The notes: a model not told the origin generated them from the letters alone. Shown: positions 1 to 11,328, counted from the stretch's first letter. The stretch is DNA of 64,000 nucleotides from Pictodentalium vernedei (GCA_031216915.1 CM062292.1:69552790-69616789); one strand, 5' to 3'. Numbers and translations: made by a program.

Positions 1-58
1 TGTTGTTTGTTGTTGCTGCTGTTATTGTTGTTGTTGCTGCTAACGTTATTGTTCTTGT
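1..58. repeat. TTG/GCT-rich low-complexity tract
   Basis: Short runs of TTG, GTT and GCT triplets. The leucine-rich open frame that starts here follows from the triplet composition and is not supported as a gene. Confidence 0.7.
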
Positions 59-630
59 TTGTGGGGGCAAGCAAAGTACTTGGCCCAACTAACGATTCCA
101 GCATTATATATATATTAGTAATAGTGACTTTATTCTTTTATTTTATAACATATGGTGTTATAGATTTAATACATATAGAAACAGGTAATCGCACAAAGAA
201 AATCTTGTCTTGTACGGGAAGTTTATTCTCTGGAAAGATAGAGCAGAAGAAGATCTAGAGGTGGTGGCCCATTTGTTGATCACTGCCATTAAGATAATGG
301 CGGGGTTAGATGTGCAGGGACAATCTGCTGCCGTCAAGAGCTAATCTTATCAAAGGTCTAATCAGTTGGGTTTGTTGCAGACTGTTGCATACAGTAACGC
401 TGTTAATAATTTTGTCGATCTACATCCCAACACATCCAAGTTGCTACAGGCTACATACTTAAGTATAATAACTAAGTCTAATAACTTATTATTATATATC
501 ATTGAAAAGTATTCTTCTCAACCAAAGTGTTCAGAAATGCTTCATTTTTCAAGGCCCCTTAAATCTATCGTATTGAGCAGAAACCTATGCATAAATATAT
601 ATATATATATTTTCAATCTCCAAAACACCT
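59..630. other. Unassigned AT-rich sequence
   Basis: I see no gene, RNA or terminal repeat. It holds a short TA microsatellite near 596-610. The open frame beginning near 366 runs into the SINE and is not supported. Confidence 0.4.
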
Positions 631-639
631 ATCTGCATT

Positions 640-1022
640 ATATTCATTTATTATTTATTTATTTATTGGTGTTTAAGGTCACATACTTACGCGCAATGGC
701 TAATCGTGACCGTGACAGTTTTACGGGTGGGGGAAGCCGGTGTACCCGGAGAGAACCACCGAGCATCAACGAGCAACTGTCAGCTCCTTAACATTCTAAC
801 TCTGTTAAAGCTCCGCTCAGCAGGGTTACAGCGGTTGAAGACATGTGCACCATCGGCGTGCAGTACGCCTTAGTACACGACACCATCGTACCCCCATGTA
901 GGCAACTGGGATAAAGTGTCTTGCCCAAGGACACAACGCTGGTCGTCCCGGACGGGGATCAAACTCGGGACCACTAGCATAGAAGTCCAACAGTCTACCA
1001 CTGAGCCCCCGGGCTCCCACCC
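640..1022 (-). mobile_element. tRNA-derived SINE, full length, minus strand
   Basis: On the minus strand the head is tRNA-like: an A-box-like GGCTCAGTGGTAGAC near 1005, then a B-box-like GAGTTTGATCCC near 960. A body follows with CTTGGGCAAGACACTTTA (near 920) and the block around GGTACACCGGCTTCC (near 740). It ends in an AATA-type tail at 645-665. The 9-bp direct repeat ATCTGCATT lies at 631-639 and 1023-1031 and is a good TSD. Two more copies in this window (5400-5529 and 31683-32001) share the body and tail. The family name is not certain. It is non-coding and would need a LINE for mobility. Confidence 0.85.
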
Positions 1023-1219
1023 ATCTGCATTGGATGCGCACTCATGTAATCATATACAGGGCTACACATATACGCATCTAAAAACAAATGTGCGGCGTGC
1101 ATGTTATGACTGACATTTCCTTTGACTCGTGGTATTTTCGCTCCTTTATTACTCTCATAAAAGGATTCTATGGTATGCCAACTACTCTGGTAAACAGAAG
1201 AGAGTTTATCCCGGGGAAA

Positions 1220-2527
1220 GGGAATTGTCTTGTTCTCGTTTTTGAAAGGCAGTCACGATACCGAGAATTTTCCGGTTCTCGTTTCTGAATATCAGTCCTG
1301 ATACTCGGGAAACTCAGAGACTAGAATCGAAAATCAAAGGTTGCGGAACGCAACCTTTGATTCCCGATTCTAGTCTATGAATTTCCGGGCATTAGCACTG
1401 AGTTTCAGAATCGGTAACTGGGAAATTCTCGTTCAAGGTTAAAACATAATTCCAACAGCGATGCTGATCTCCGAAGAAACTGATATTCACCGCAAAACCA
1501 TGCAGAAACTGGGAAGCCTGTAAACAACAATGTGTGTCTCAGGTGATCTAGAAGATGAGTTACACTTTGTGAAGCATTGCAGGAATACGAGACGGTCAGG
1601 TCTCTTGCTTCAGAAAATTTAATGTGAATTTCCTCAATTTTCTGAAATGATTAGCTCGGATCGGTTCGTGTTTCTAATGAAAAACGAAATACAATTATTA
1701 CGCAATGTTATCTGTGATATGATCCGGCAGTTCTTTAAACAACGGGAATTATTCATATTGAATTATTTTTACTCCCCTGAATGCGCGTGCGTGGTAAAGA
1801 TGACTCTCTAAATTACTATAGAAACCTATGGGAGAAAAATGAAAAACTTTCATTTGCCACAATTTTCATTTTTTTACATAATGGACGGACAAATGAACAA
1901 ATATTTTATAACATACCTTTTAAAATGGTATCAAATACGTTTTGTTAAAATTAGTTTTTAATGGTTCCATTTTTGTTTAAAATTTTCACTTTTTATCCCA
2001 GCACATCACCTTTTTAATTTGTTAGAAAGGACTGAGGCGGGTAACATCAAAGTCCTAAACATGCACTAAATCCTTATGAGAAAATTTTGACGGACATAGA
2101 TTTGATTACAGCAAAAATGAATTTTCTTTGTTCTATAAACATATTTGGGATGTCGTATTGTTTTAATGGATCAATTTAACTTTGAAAAGTGGTCTTTTTA
2201 TATTTATGACTTGCGACAGAAAATACCTCTCCCCCTTGGAGATAATTACATGTCAAATATGGCCGCATGGCTTTGGTCCGTGAAAAATGACGGGAGATAA
2301 CTTGAAATTCTCTCCCTTCCAAAGGGAGTAGAAATAGTTCAATATGATTGAGTATTAATATGGTAGAATTCTCACGACTGATTGTGCGTATGTATTATGT
2401 GGATTACATTATTACATTATTCGCTAAACTACGCAATAATTGATACTATTGTCAATGAATCTCCCGGGTATCGTGATTGACTTTCAGAACCGGGAGCCGC
2501 AAGGCCGCGAAATTCCCGTTCTCGGTA
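1220..2527. repeat. Inverted-repeat cluster, possible foldback element
   Basis: A motif containing GTTCTCGTTTNTGAA followed by CAGTNNNGATAC occurs at about 1231-1262 and 1274-1305 in direct orientation and inverted at about 1400-1435 and 2465-2523. In the centre of the left group a hairpin (about 1316-1378) has arms reading AGACTAGAATCG and CGATTCTAGTCT around CAAAGGTTGCG and its complement. The outer copies could be degenerate terminal inverted repeats of a 1.3-kb non-autonomous element. No TSD was found and the interior (1446-2458) has no gene. Confidence 0.4.
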
Positions 2528-3278
2528 AAAACTTTAGTAAACAGGTGTGCTACTATTGTTTATTATATGACTATGATATTTTTACCCTAAATACCACTGC
2601 TGTTTGACGATTTTATCCAGACTGTAGGGTCACACCAGGTGAGATTTTCCCGGATCAAAAATCCATATCACACTCTCATGGAAATCTCCGAACATTTCCG
2701 TATGAATAACGTCGGACTATTTATCCGTTAAGAAGAGACTTCGTAACTGGGGAAGCCGTTGCCGTTGTTTACAAAATTTCGTCTTCTATTTTTATGTTCG
2801 GCTTTCAAGGAAATAAGTAAATCGAGGTAAGCAAATTAAGTTACTGTTAGTGTGACAGTCATATAATAAACCTATCATCATCGTTGATGCAGCTCGTGTG
2901 CAGTGGCGGCGCTACGGGGGGGGGGGGGGGGGGGGGGGGGGATGGGGGCACCCCCCAAACGAAGGTTTTGCCCCCCAGTTGCCCCCCCCACCATCTCGCA
3001 TGCATTTCCATCCACCCTCACACACAAACACATTCAGTCACTCTCTCTCTCTCACACACACACACCCCTCTCTTTTTTTATTCCCAATAATTTCCCATAC
3101 ACACTTAGCCCAAAGCCTCAGGCTAGCTGATGAACACATCCAGGCAGTAGAGATTTAAAGACTCGGATGCAGATACTTATAAGTTATAATTAAGTTATGA
3201 GCCAACAAAGGCATGTCTATCCATATCCCTTGTCTAAAAAAATTCATGGATTTCGCATTATGACAGACGGGCATTATG

Positions 3279-3280
<2 letters not shown>

Positions 3281-3326
<46 letters not shown>

Positions 3327-3340
3327 TCTCTCTCTCTCTC
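3281..3340. repeat. (CT)n microsatellite
   Basis: About 30 CT units with one interruption, inside the hAT-type element. Arg-Glu and Ser-Leu repeat frames across it are artefacts. Confidence 0.95.
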
Positions 3341-3413
3341 ACGCACAGACCCACCAGACGCGGATCCAGGATTTTTTGAAAGGAGGACCGCTAATTACCA
3401 TTAAATTTAGTCG

Positions 3414-3512
3414 AAACTTGGACCCAAAGTCCGGAATATAATTTTTTGGTTTGGTACGTCCACAGGACGTACCAAACCAAAAAAGTATATTACGGACTTT
3501 GGGTCCAAGTTT
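3414..3512. repeat. 48-bp inverted repeat with a 3-nt loop
   Basis: The left arm (3414-3461) contains GACCCAAAGTCCG and TGGTTTGGTACGTCC. The right arm (3465-3512) is its near-perfect complement, with loop ACA. It lies in the interior of the hAT-type element, as in a foldback MITE. Confidence 0.9.
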
Positions 3513-3642
3513 GGACTACCTCATAACAAAGTAATGATATGATCCTTTACGTATTTGCCCCCCTTCATGGGAGTCTGCCCCCCCTAGTTGCCCCCCCCCC
3601 CAAAAAAAAAAAAAAATTTCTGGCGCCGCCACTGCTCGTGTG

Positions 3643-4500
3643 ATCCGACAATCTGGCCACTTCAACTCGACGTGATACAACAGCACGGATCAACACACTG
3701 TTATGATGAAATGTATTTATCTCACAATCGGGGCGTTTTTGCACTGTTACGCAACTAAAGTTTAATGTATCTGGGCCCTTGTTCCGAATCCGCATCAAGG
3801 GCCCCTGATACAAGCGCGGGATTCTGCTGTTGCCAAAACAACGGCATTAATATCATTTTTCGATCGCTTCGCGTTTTTCCCTTCAGAGAAAACAATATTA
3901 GGTGAGGCGAAGCCGAACCTTATATTGTTTTCTCTGAGCCATGCATATGAGACTGTATCTGCCAACTAAACGCCCTGTAACGTATTTATTATGCACGGCA
4001 TGCTAAAATGTCACTGGGGAAGTTAACTCAACGAATAGTTAAATTATGCGCACTTTTCGGCATCTTGGGCTGGTTTGTAGCCTAGTATTGGGATATTCCT
4101 GAACGCGCGAGTCGAGGCTTCTCTCTTGAAGTTAAAGGATTAGCTTTCGCTTTGAAATGTGGAAAACTCCAGCTCAATAAACGATGAACGGCATATTTTA
4201 AAATATAATAAACTTTACACCGAGAGGGATATTTAATTCACCAGTAATTGTTGCAAAAGTTACAACCAAATTCACGTTGACGAAACACACAGTTGCTCCA
4301 CTTCGTAAGACAGTATTCAGTAAAGTGAATCCCAGTGACGTAATTTTCTCAGAAGTGTAACGTCATCACTGACCTCAATATGGAGATCAATGAACGCTAT
4401 TCTATTTTTCAATTTGCGTCTTTCCATCGATAACGTAAATGAAAAAGTTCCTCTTAAAATAGTTTTATAACACATTTTGTGGTCAATATTGTGAGGTAAA
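3643..4500. other. Unassigned sequence with one hairpin
   Basis: No gene recognised. A hairpin at about 3883-3943 pairs CAGAGAAAACAATATTAGGT with ACCTTATATTGTTTTCTCTG around a GC-rich loop. Confidence 0.5.
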
Positions 4501-4502
4501 TT

Positions 4503-4661
4503 TATCATCACCACAGTGTGTATCTCCGGAAATTCTGATCAAGTCTCGTTGTAGGCACAGAATCGCATTTCGACTCGCCCTAACGGGCTCGTCGAAATAC
4601 TATTCTGTTCCTACAACTCGACTTGATCTGAATTCCCGGAGACACACACTGTGGTGATAAT
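4503..4661. repeat. Palindromic MITE-like foldback, about 160 bp
   Basis: The whole segment is an imperfect palindrome. The left arm starts TATCATCACCACAGTGTGT and the right arm ends ACACACTGTGGTGATAAT, and complementarity continues through ATCAAGTC and GTTGTAGG to a centre near 4580 (CGACTCGCCCTAACGGGC). No coding capacity. A clear TSD is not visible. Confidence 0.75.
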
Positions 4662-5387
4662 CAGTATATATCAGGGTATATATTACCCGGTATACCAGGG
4701 TCAATACCATGCCACTTTCCTATTAGACTAAAACATCTAATTTTAGTTTCACTTTCCATGACACGTGCAATTCTGAAGCTCCTTGAGGGCAACAAATCAA
4801 CTACATTGCCATTAATTACCGATCTCTCCTTCAGCTGTTCTCGCTTCAACGTATTAACTGACTGACAACGAACACGAGTCTTCCATTTTTCTCAATTAAC
4901 TGAGATTCATGCAATGTTCAAATAAGGGTTATTTCATTAGGATATAATGCATTTTCTGTGTCAATCAATATATGCAACACAGTCAAAAGATTATAACAAA
5001 AATAACGAGCACCGTTGGGCCCGGAACATTTGATAAATCTTGCGCAATCACCACAAAGCGATGAAAACAAAAATTAGTGTTTAAAATTTCCCGGCTTCAT
5101 GTTTTCATGATCAGGCAGTTGTTTTTTCAGTTTTTTTTTTAGTTTTTTTTATGTTGGGATGAAGCTAGTACATTTTATCCTGTTAATAGACGCCAACAAA
5201 TAACAAGGTAGGATAAATGTTTGCCTTTATTCTCTAAGGAAATATTCCTTTTGAATTGTTCACGCTGAAAAAAGTAGTTGTTACGCCATGAGATGTTCAC
5301 GCAGTCTTCACGACGCAGTGCTTCCATTAACTGTTAGTGTTTTGGGCTTCGTTGTGAAGGGCACGCACCGCAAATTAAAGGTCTCAT
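4662..5387. other. Unassigned AT-rich sequence
   Basis: No gene, RNA or repeat structure recognised apart from T-rich runs near 5120-5155. Confidence 0.4.
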
Positions 5388-5399
5388 ATTCTGTGGATG

Positions 5400-5529
5400 A
5401 GCTGGCAGCTGCTCGTCGTTGCTCGGTGGTTCTCTCCGGGTACTCCGGCTTCCTCCACCCGTAAAACTGTCACGGTCATGATTAGCCATTGTGCATAAAT
5501 ATGTGACCTTAAACATCAATAAATAAATA
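5400..5529 (+). mobile_element. 5'-truncated SINE copy
   Basis: Matches the tail half of the SINE at 640-1022 in the opposite orientation, including GTACTCCGGCTTCCTCCACC and an AATAAATAAATA tail. The 12-bp direct repeat ATTCTGTGGATG flanks it (5388-5399 and 5530-5541). The tRNA-like head is missing, so this is a 5'-truncated retroposition with a good TSD. Confidence 0.85.
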
Positions 5530-5541
5530 ATTCTGTGGATG

Positions 5542-6741
5542 TTTTTCATATTTTTGAAGTGAAATTGTTCCGTTTGTTTGGATTTGCCTCATTATAAATT
5601 GTAACAAGGCAAAGACACGTTAGTAGTAAAGCTCGGGCTTTTGAGTATACAGTTGGGGGACCCCGGTCGGAAATCCAAGAAGTGACGCCATGTAACGCGA
5701 CCCAGTGGCGCCATGTTGTGTTGTCATGGTAACCCGCGTGAACGGCCATCTCTTGTGACGTCATCCCCATAGTGATACGTGGTGTTAGTGCGCATGCGCA
5801 GCGCGTGTTATTAGGGTGATACGTGTTTCCGTCGTCCATTTCGTATACTGGAGGCCGCCATCTTGGTTTGTATGGTAGAACGTCGTTACTATGTTATCCA
5901 AAGTCCAACAACAAGACGGGGGTATGTTCGTAGGGTATGTCCCTTTGTACAAGAGTAAGGAAGTTTCGTAGAATTACCCAAATAAACCCGGCAATCCCTC
6001 CAAATCACCAAAATCGACTTTATTTAGTATGGATTCCCCTAAAATGCTTTTAGGACCGCCATACGTAGATTTTAATAGTAGCACGTAGGCTATAGTACCG
6101 AGAGGACCACAGGTACCGAGAAGGTCCCCAGGGGTAAGTTCAATGAAGTTACCGGGAGCTGATATCTCAATCGACAAAAAACTAACTAAACAATAATAAC
6201 CTTTAAATATTAATGCGGGGAAGAGATAAACACGTTAAGATTTTTTATGAACAAGTTATTATATTTTATCAGAGATTATGGATGAACACTATTACAATTC
6301 ACGCATTGATTTACAAATTCATGGAAAAGGGTTCAGTATCAAGCGCAAAGCTACTGTAAGCTGTTTCCATAAAACAAGTTACGCAGTACAAAGTAAGGCG
6401 AAATATTCAATCTGGATGTTTGGATTATACAAAATTCAAATAGATGAGTAGATCAGAGGGGGGAGAGGAAAATGAAGAGTGTTATGCCGAATCGGTTACC
6501 AGGAGAATTCGATGTGGTGAAACTCTTAACTAACCATTAGAGTAGAAGTAGGGTGTTGAAATTTGATAAGCTGTGATGCTTGATGCCTGTTAACAGTTCG
6601 AGCTTATTTAAGACATCCAACTTGCAACATGGATACCCTTGATACTTTATCCTTTTGAAATCAATTTGAAAATACGACTGAGTACTGAAGTTTGTTATCC
6701 TCGTGATAACAAGATTGGTAAGGGTTATATCAAGTCAGTAT
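5542..6741. other. Unassigned sequence
   Basis: No gene or repeat recognised. Open frames of 60-100 codons occur but show no motif or composition signal. Confidence 0.4.
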
Positions 6742-6745
6742 TTAA

Positions 6746-6905
6746 CCCTTTTAGTCCAGGCACATTAGACATAAAAATGAGAAAGTAAGGAAAAAATCGG
6801 AGAAAGCTGATTTTTTTATATGTTTCCGGGACACACATTGCGGATAAAGTGTGAAAAGTCCCCACGAATCCGAGTTGAGCTTTTTTAGTTATAGCGTTTT
6901 TTTTG
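6746..6905 (+). repeat. Left terminal inverted repeat of the XPG-nuclease element
   Basis: Pairs imperfectly with about 10535-10763. The most conserved block is AATCGGAGAAAGCTGATTTT, followed further in by GTTGAGCTTTTTT. The right arm carries about 70 extra bases between its end and the conserved block. Confidence 0.75.
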
Positions 6906-7287
6906 ATGAAAAAAAAAAAATTAAAAAAAATTCGACCCAGCTCCATATTTCTCATTCTTATTCGCCTTAGTAGGGTGAGAATCATAAATATCGTGCTGAA
7001 TTATATTGAGAATACATATCCCCAACAGAAAATGCCAACTTTGTACCAATCCTCACACTCAATGGTGAAATATTCACGAAAATGTACAAAATTACGAAAA
7101 TTTTTTTATTGTTTTCATTCACACAACGGTACACAACGTCCATTAAATCAAATCTACGACTACTTTGGGAGTTAAATTATATATCAAAAATTGCAGAAAA
7201 GCAGTGGCTTTATAATGATATATAACAATAGTCATTTATTCCATAATGAACTGGCGAAACGTGTGAAATATTAACCATACCCCCTAA

Positions 7288-9992
7288 ACTCAAATTCAAA
7301 CGGCATCGACTTTTCTCATTCAAATACCGTATTTTGATCCATCCAACCCGAGCACAATTTACACTGCTCTCATGTTTGCACAAACTGAATGTGAGAAACA
7401 GGGACTGAACGTTTGTCCAGTGACGTTTGACCAACCACTTTATATCAAAGCAGTGGAGATTGTGTCTTCGTCAGATAAGTTGACAAAAGTTTTCGTAAGA
7501 CTCGGCGGCTTCCATATGATTATGTCGTATTTAGGGGCAATTGGTTCGATCATGGCTGGTAGCGGCTTGGATGAACTTTGGGGGACTGTTTATGCTGGTG
7601 GGTCAATCCATCATTTGATCAGTGGTCATGCATATTCAAGAGCAGTCCGTGCCCATTTGCTAACACAAATCGCCATTACAAAACTTGTGTTTGAAGAAAG
7701 CCGAACACTAGATAACATGGACTGCACAGAAGTCAATGAAATATTCTGTGGAATTGCCAGAGGTGACTGTACAACAGCTGACGCTGTCAATCAAGAAAGT
7801 GTCAACCATCTACTGTCAAAATTACACGAACTGCTCCAGAATGCGTCCGTAGGACGCACAGGAAAGCTTTGGGTACAATACTACGAGCAAATAGGTCTTC
7901 TCCAGTTGTTCTTGAGAGCAGAGCGCACAGGCGACTGGGAACTCCACATATATTGTGTTCGCAATATGATTCCAGTATTTCACGCAGGTGGTCATTTTGC
8001 ATACGCAAAAAGTTCTCATCTCTATTTGCAGCAGATGAATGAGCTAACAGAAATAATGCAACAGGATGATTTGAAGTTGTTCACTGAGAAAGGTTACTTT
8101 ACCATAAGGCGCTCAGATAAATTCTGGGACGGGATATATTCTGATCAGACCATAGAGCAGTGTTTAATGAGAATGTTCAAGCTCCCTGGTGGTCTCACAC
8201 ATGGCAGGGGAATAACCGATAGCACTGTTGCGAAATGGGTACATGGACTACCTCTTTGCCTTCCGATATGTAATGCTCTCGAAAATTTTGTTCATGTTCA
8301 CACTGGTCATGGCGAACAACATCGGGATCTCCGTCAAAGTTCACAATTGACTGATGCCAGTGATATCACCAAATTATTGAACTGGTTCAGAGTGCATTCC
8401 TCTTTCAGAATAGAGATCCACTACAATTAGTCTCTATAGCGACCGGGCTTGTGGCCGACGAAACTGTGAACTGTGACCAAGTTCGCAAAATTGGTGAATG
8501 TTGTGTATCGAATGTTGTAAGCAAAACGTTCAACAGCATCAAACTACGACGTGTTGACACTGTGAAGTCTTTCGCATCGATGGCAAATAGCATCAAAGTC
8601 CGTGGAAGTAAGGTAGTGATTGTCCCCACAATTCTGTTCAACCGCATCACATGTGTTATTCAGTCACAAGCAGAGATGGAAGAGTATCTCAAATATGAAC
8701 TCGCCCCGAAACCACCAGCATTGTTTGATTCCGCTGGAATGAGGAAGACACAGAAAAGCACGCTCGGTAAGATCCTCAAAACATGCGGTTCCGAGCAAAC
8801 TAAAATCCCAGAACATTCTCTGTTTGTTGTAGATGGTGGATTTTCATTGAGGGCAGTTGTATGGCCTAAACAGTCGTCATATAAGGACATATGTACATCA
8901 TATTCCAATTATCTAGTGAGACATTTTGGGGCAAACGTCGTGGTTGTTTTTGATGGTTATGCTTGTACAATGTCGACAAAGGGCATGGAACAAGCCCGTA
9001 GATCTAAAGACAGGTATTCCATTGATATCAATATCTCACCCGAGTTACCAGCCACCACACCCCAATCCGATTTCCTTGCAAATGCCAAGAACAAAACCCA
9101 ACTGGTCGATCTTCTAATGCAGGAGCTATCTGCTATCAATATTCAGTCCAAGCAGGCCGAGGCTGATGCTGATGTACTGATAGCCGAAACTGCACTTGAC
9201 ATCGCTCAAGATGACAACAATGTTGTCGTTGTGGGAACAGACACAGACTTGTTAGTCATTCTTACCTCTCGAGTTCAACCGGGATGTAATATTCACATGA
9301 TGTATTCCATTACCCCAAACTTACTAGTTTCAGTTAGTGAAATAGCAACCAAAATGGGTGACCATAGAAGCAACCTCCTTGTAGCACATTCTATAAGTGG
9401 TTGTGACACTACTTCTGCACTCTTTCGAGTTGGTAAGAAGAAAGTATTCAGTACAATTGTCTCCGATGTTACTAGCGACTCACAACAGTATGTCAACTCA
9501 ATTTTGGCGGATGAGAGTACACCAAGTGCAGTAGCCGCTGCCGGGGAACAACTTCTCCTGATCTTATACGGGAGTAAAACTATTTCCTCTCTCGACCAAT
9601 ATAGATATGTCACTTACAAGCGTTATGTAGCAAAATCTAAACTGAATAAACCCATCGACCTAGCCTCACTCCCACCAAGCAGCGATGCTGCACAACAACA
9701 TGTCTACAGATGTTATCTCCAGGTCCAACAATAGCTGGGCACTTCGCTTCCTCCGACGGATTGGGGGTGGTCGCTAGACAATGGACTTCTTGTACCGACT
9801 GCAGCCACAAAGCCATGTGCCCCCGATAACCTACTGAATCTGATCAGTTGTGGTTGCAAGAGTGCTTGTACAAAAAGGTGTGGGTGTAAGAAGGCAGGAC
9901 TCTCTTGCTCAGGTTTGTGTAATTGCAGTTCGGATTCTTGTAACAACCACAGAAACACTGTCCTGTCGGAAATTTCTGAGTTCGATGAATAA
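7288..9992 (+). pseudogene. XPG/FEN-like nuclease protein of a DNA transposon, two inactivating lesions
   Basis: The reading frame is open from 7288; an internal ATG lies at 7372. The first half contains TFDQPLYIKA and RLGGFHMIMSYLGAIG, a conserved block I associate with transposon proteins repeated in cnidarian and mollusc genomes. The second half has an XPG-like nuclease core: VVDGGF (about 8823), VVVFDGY (about 8940), EADADVLIAE (about 9160), VVGTDTDLLVIL (about 9230) and SGCDTTSALF (about 9397), matching the acidic residues of the XPG N and I regions. A one-base shift near 8400 moves the frame. A TAG at 9732-9734 interrupts it where a TGG would be expected. After the TAG the frame continues to TAA at 9990-9992 through a Cys-rich tail (CGCKSACTKRCGCKKAGLSC). 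The N-terminus probably lacks upstream sequence. Not functional as read; role in transposition is inferred. Confidence 0.8.
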
Positions 9993-10063
9993 TATGTATA
10001 TAGGTCACGCCATTTCTGTATATATCGTTGATAACAGTCAATGTAACTTAATCCATGTTGATT

Positions 10064-10131
10064 GATTTGTACATTCTGTAAATATTATTTATTGATTTTT
10101 GTACATTCTGTAAATATTATTTATTGATCTA
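10064..10131. repeat. Two-copy tandem duplication, about 33 bp
   Basis: TTTGTACATTCTGTAAATAT followed by TATTTATTGAT occurs twice head to tail, just downstream of the nuclease gene. It could be part of the 3' untranslated region. Confidence 0.85.
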
Positions 10132-10534
10132 ATGCTGCCAGACACAGACGTGTCTGTTCGGTCTCAAGCCCGAAAATAGTTGAGTTCTCATGCTGACGAA
10201 TTTTATGCCAAAAGGGGAACTCGGCCAGAAGCAGAGGGGGTCTTCCATAATGTCTATTTTGTAAGCAATGATAAAAGTCTTCAAATGGTGGTGGATTTTT
10301 TATCGTCTGTCCAACTAACATCCCGTTCTGTACTACGACTCTTTGGGCAAATCCGTTAGGAAAATCGTCATTTTTTGCGTAAATCCGATACTTTTTTGTG
10401 AATTTTCAATAATTTTTCGCAGAAATTGTCACAGAATGCACATTTTCCTCTAGGTAAATGTATATTAGACATTATGTAGCTCGAAATACGCGTAAACAAA
10501 AAATACAGTTGGATCAATTCGAGGTTTCAAACGC

Positions 10535-10763
10535 GTTTTCGAAAAAAGGCTGTAGAAAAAAAAGCTCAACTGGGATTTTAGGGGACTTTTGTCTAATCTT
10601 TCAGTGACATGTACTCGACATTCCCTGAAAAAATCAGCTTTCTCCGATTTTTTTCCCTAGTGAAACCTAATGTTCTTGGGCTAAATAGGATGTTCTGGCT
10701 GCACGTCTGCCCCCAGTTGATAGCGTTGATATGACATGGAAGATACCATAATGCTTCAAAGGG
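10535..10763 (-). repeat. Right terminal inverted repeat of the XPG-nuclease element
   Basis: Complement of the left arm. Its outermost 50 bp (CATGGAAGATACCA, then CTTCAAAGGG) also match the right ends of the TTAA MITEs at 13560-13790, 15361-15591 and 32817-33050. Confidence 0.7.
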
Positions 10764-10896
10764 TTAAACTTTTCGGTCTATTAAAGGTGTCTACGTGTTG
10801 ACGCCAGTGTGTTTTACTTTGTTCTGTTTGATAGAACAGACAGGATTTATTAATATGCCAAAGGATGTATTGTTCATTTTGGCGTCAAATTAAGTA

Positions 10897-11326
10897 CAGT
10901 GGAGCCCATTTAATTGGATATATCTTAATTGTATATCACTGTTAATTGAGTATAATTTTCAAACACAAAACCATTTACCATACCTTCAGTACAAATTTGA
11001 TCTGTTAATTGCATGTGGGTTGTAGAGTAAACTCATGTTAATTGTATATAAATTTTTATAATATGTCGAAAAAATTACTGTGACACGCACCAAATTCCCC
11101 TTATTTATCAACCTTTTTGGCCTCACTACATCCAATACAGGCATTTATTCTATTATATCTTGTTTGACAGAGCTCTATGAGCTCTGTCAAACAAGATATA
11201 ATAGAATAAATGCTCAGTTTACCTCCAGAACACGGGAAACTGACCAAATCTCTGTTAATTGTATATTCCTGTTAACTGAATAATTTTCACTGCCAAAATG
11301 AATATTCAATTAAGAGGATTCTACTG
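10897..11326. mobile_element. Pogo/Tigger-like MITE with TA target
   Basis: Left end CAGTGGAGCCCATTTAATTG, right end complementary (CAATTAAGAGGATTCTACTG), with TA on both sides (10895-10896 and 11327-11328). CAGTNGA-type ends and TA targets suggest pogo-like elements of the Tc1/mariner group. The interior holds GTTAATTGTATAT repeats and a perfect 34-bp hairpin (11141-11174 with 11180-11213, loop CTATG). No coding capacity. Confidence 0.75.
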
Positions 11327-11328
11327 TA

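Larger units (their letters stand above)
2901..3634. mobile_element. Non-autonomous hAT-type element with 8-bp TSD
   Basis: The ends are inverted: CAGTGGCGGCGC at 2901 and GCGCCGCCACTG at 3623-3634. The 8-bp direct repeat CTCGTGTG flanks it exactly (2893-2900 and 3635-3642). An 8-bp TSD and CAGTG-type ends are typical of hAT elements. The interior has no transposase. It holds a G run just inside the left end, a C run and A run just inside the right end, a CT microsatellite (3281-3340) and a near-perfect 48-bp inverted repeat. Open frames here derive from the simple repeats. Confidence 0.9.
6746..10763 (+). mobile_element. TTAA-flanked DNA transposon carrying an XPG-like nuclease gene (Academ-like?)
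   Basis: TTAA lies immediately outside both ends (6742-6745 and 10764-10767). The ends are CCCTTTTAG on the left and AAAGGG on the right. Inverted repeats continue inward for over 150 bp, with the shared block AAAAATCGGAGAAAGCTGAT at about 6790-6811 and inverted near 10630-10652, and AGTTGAGCTTTTTT further in. One long gene lies between the arms. As I recall, the Academ superfamily combines a transposase, an XPG nuclease and a Cys8 finger in one protein, which fits, but Academ TSDs are not specifically TTAA. TTAA with CCC ends fits piggyBac-type MITEs. Between the arms, 6906-7287 and 9993-10534 hold no other gene. Confidence 0.7.

Noticed and set aside
366..791. 141-codon protein
   Set aside because: The second half is SINE sequence and the first half is AT-rich with no motif.
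960..1022. tRNA gene
   Set aside because: The A and B boxes belong to the head of a SINE with TSD and tail; no full cloverleaf is apparent.
2917..2941. Functional G-quadruplex
   Set aside because: Long G and C runs recur at element ends across the window and may include assembly error; nothing points to function.
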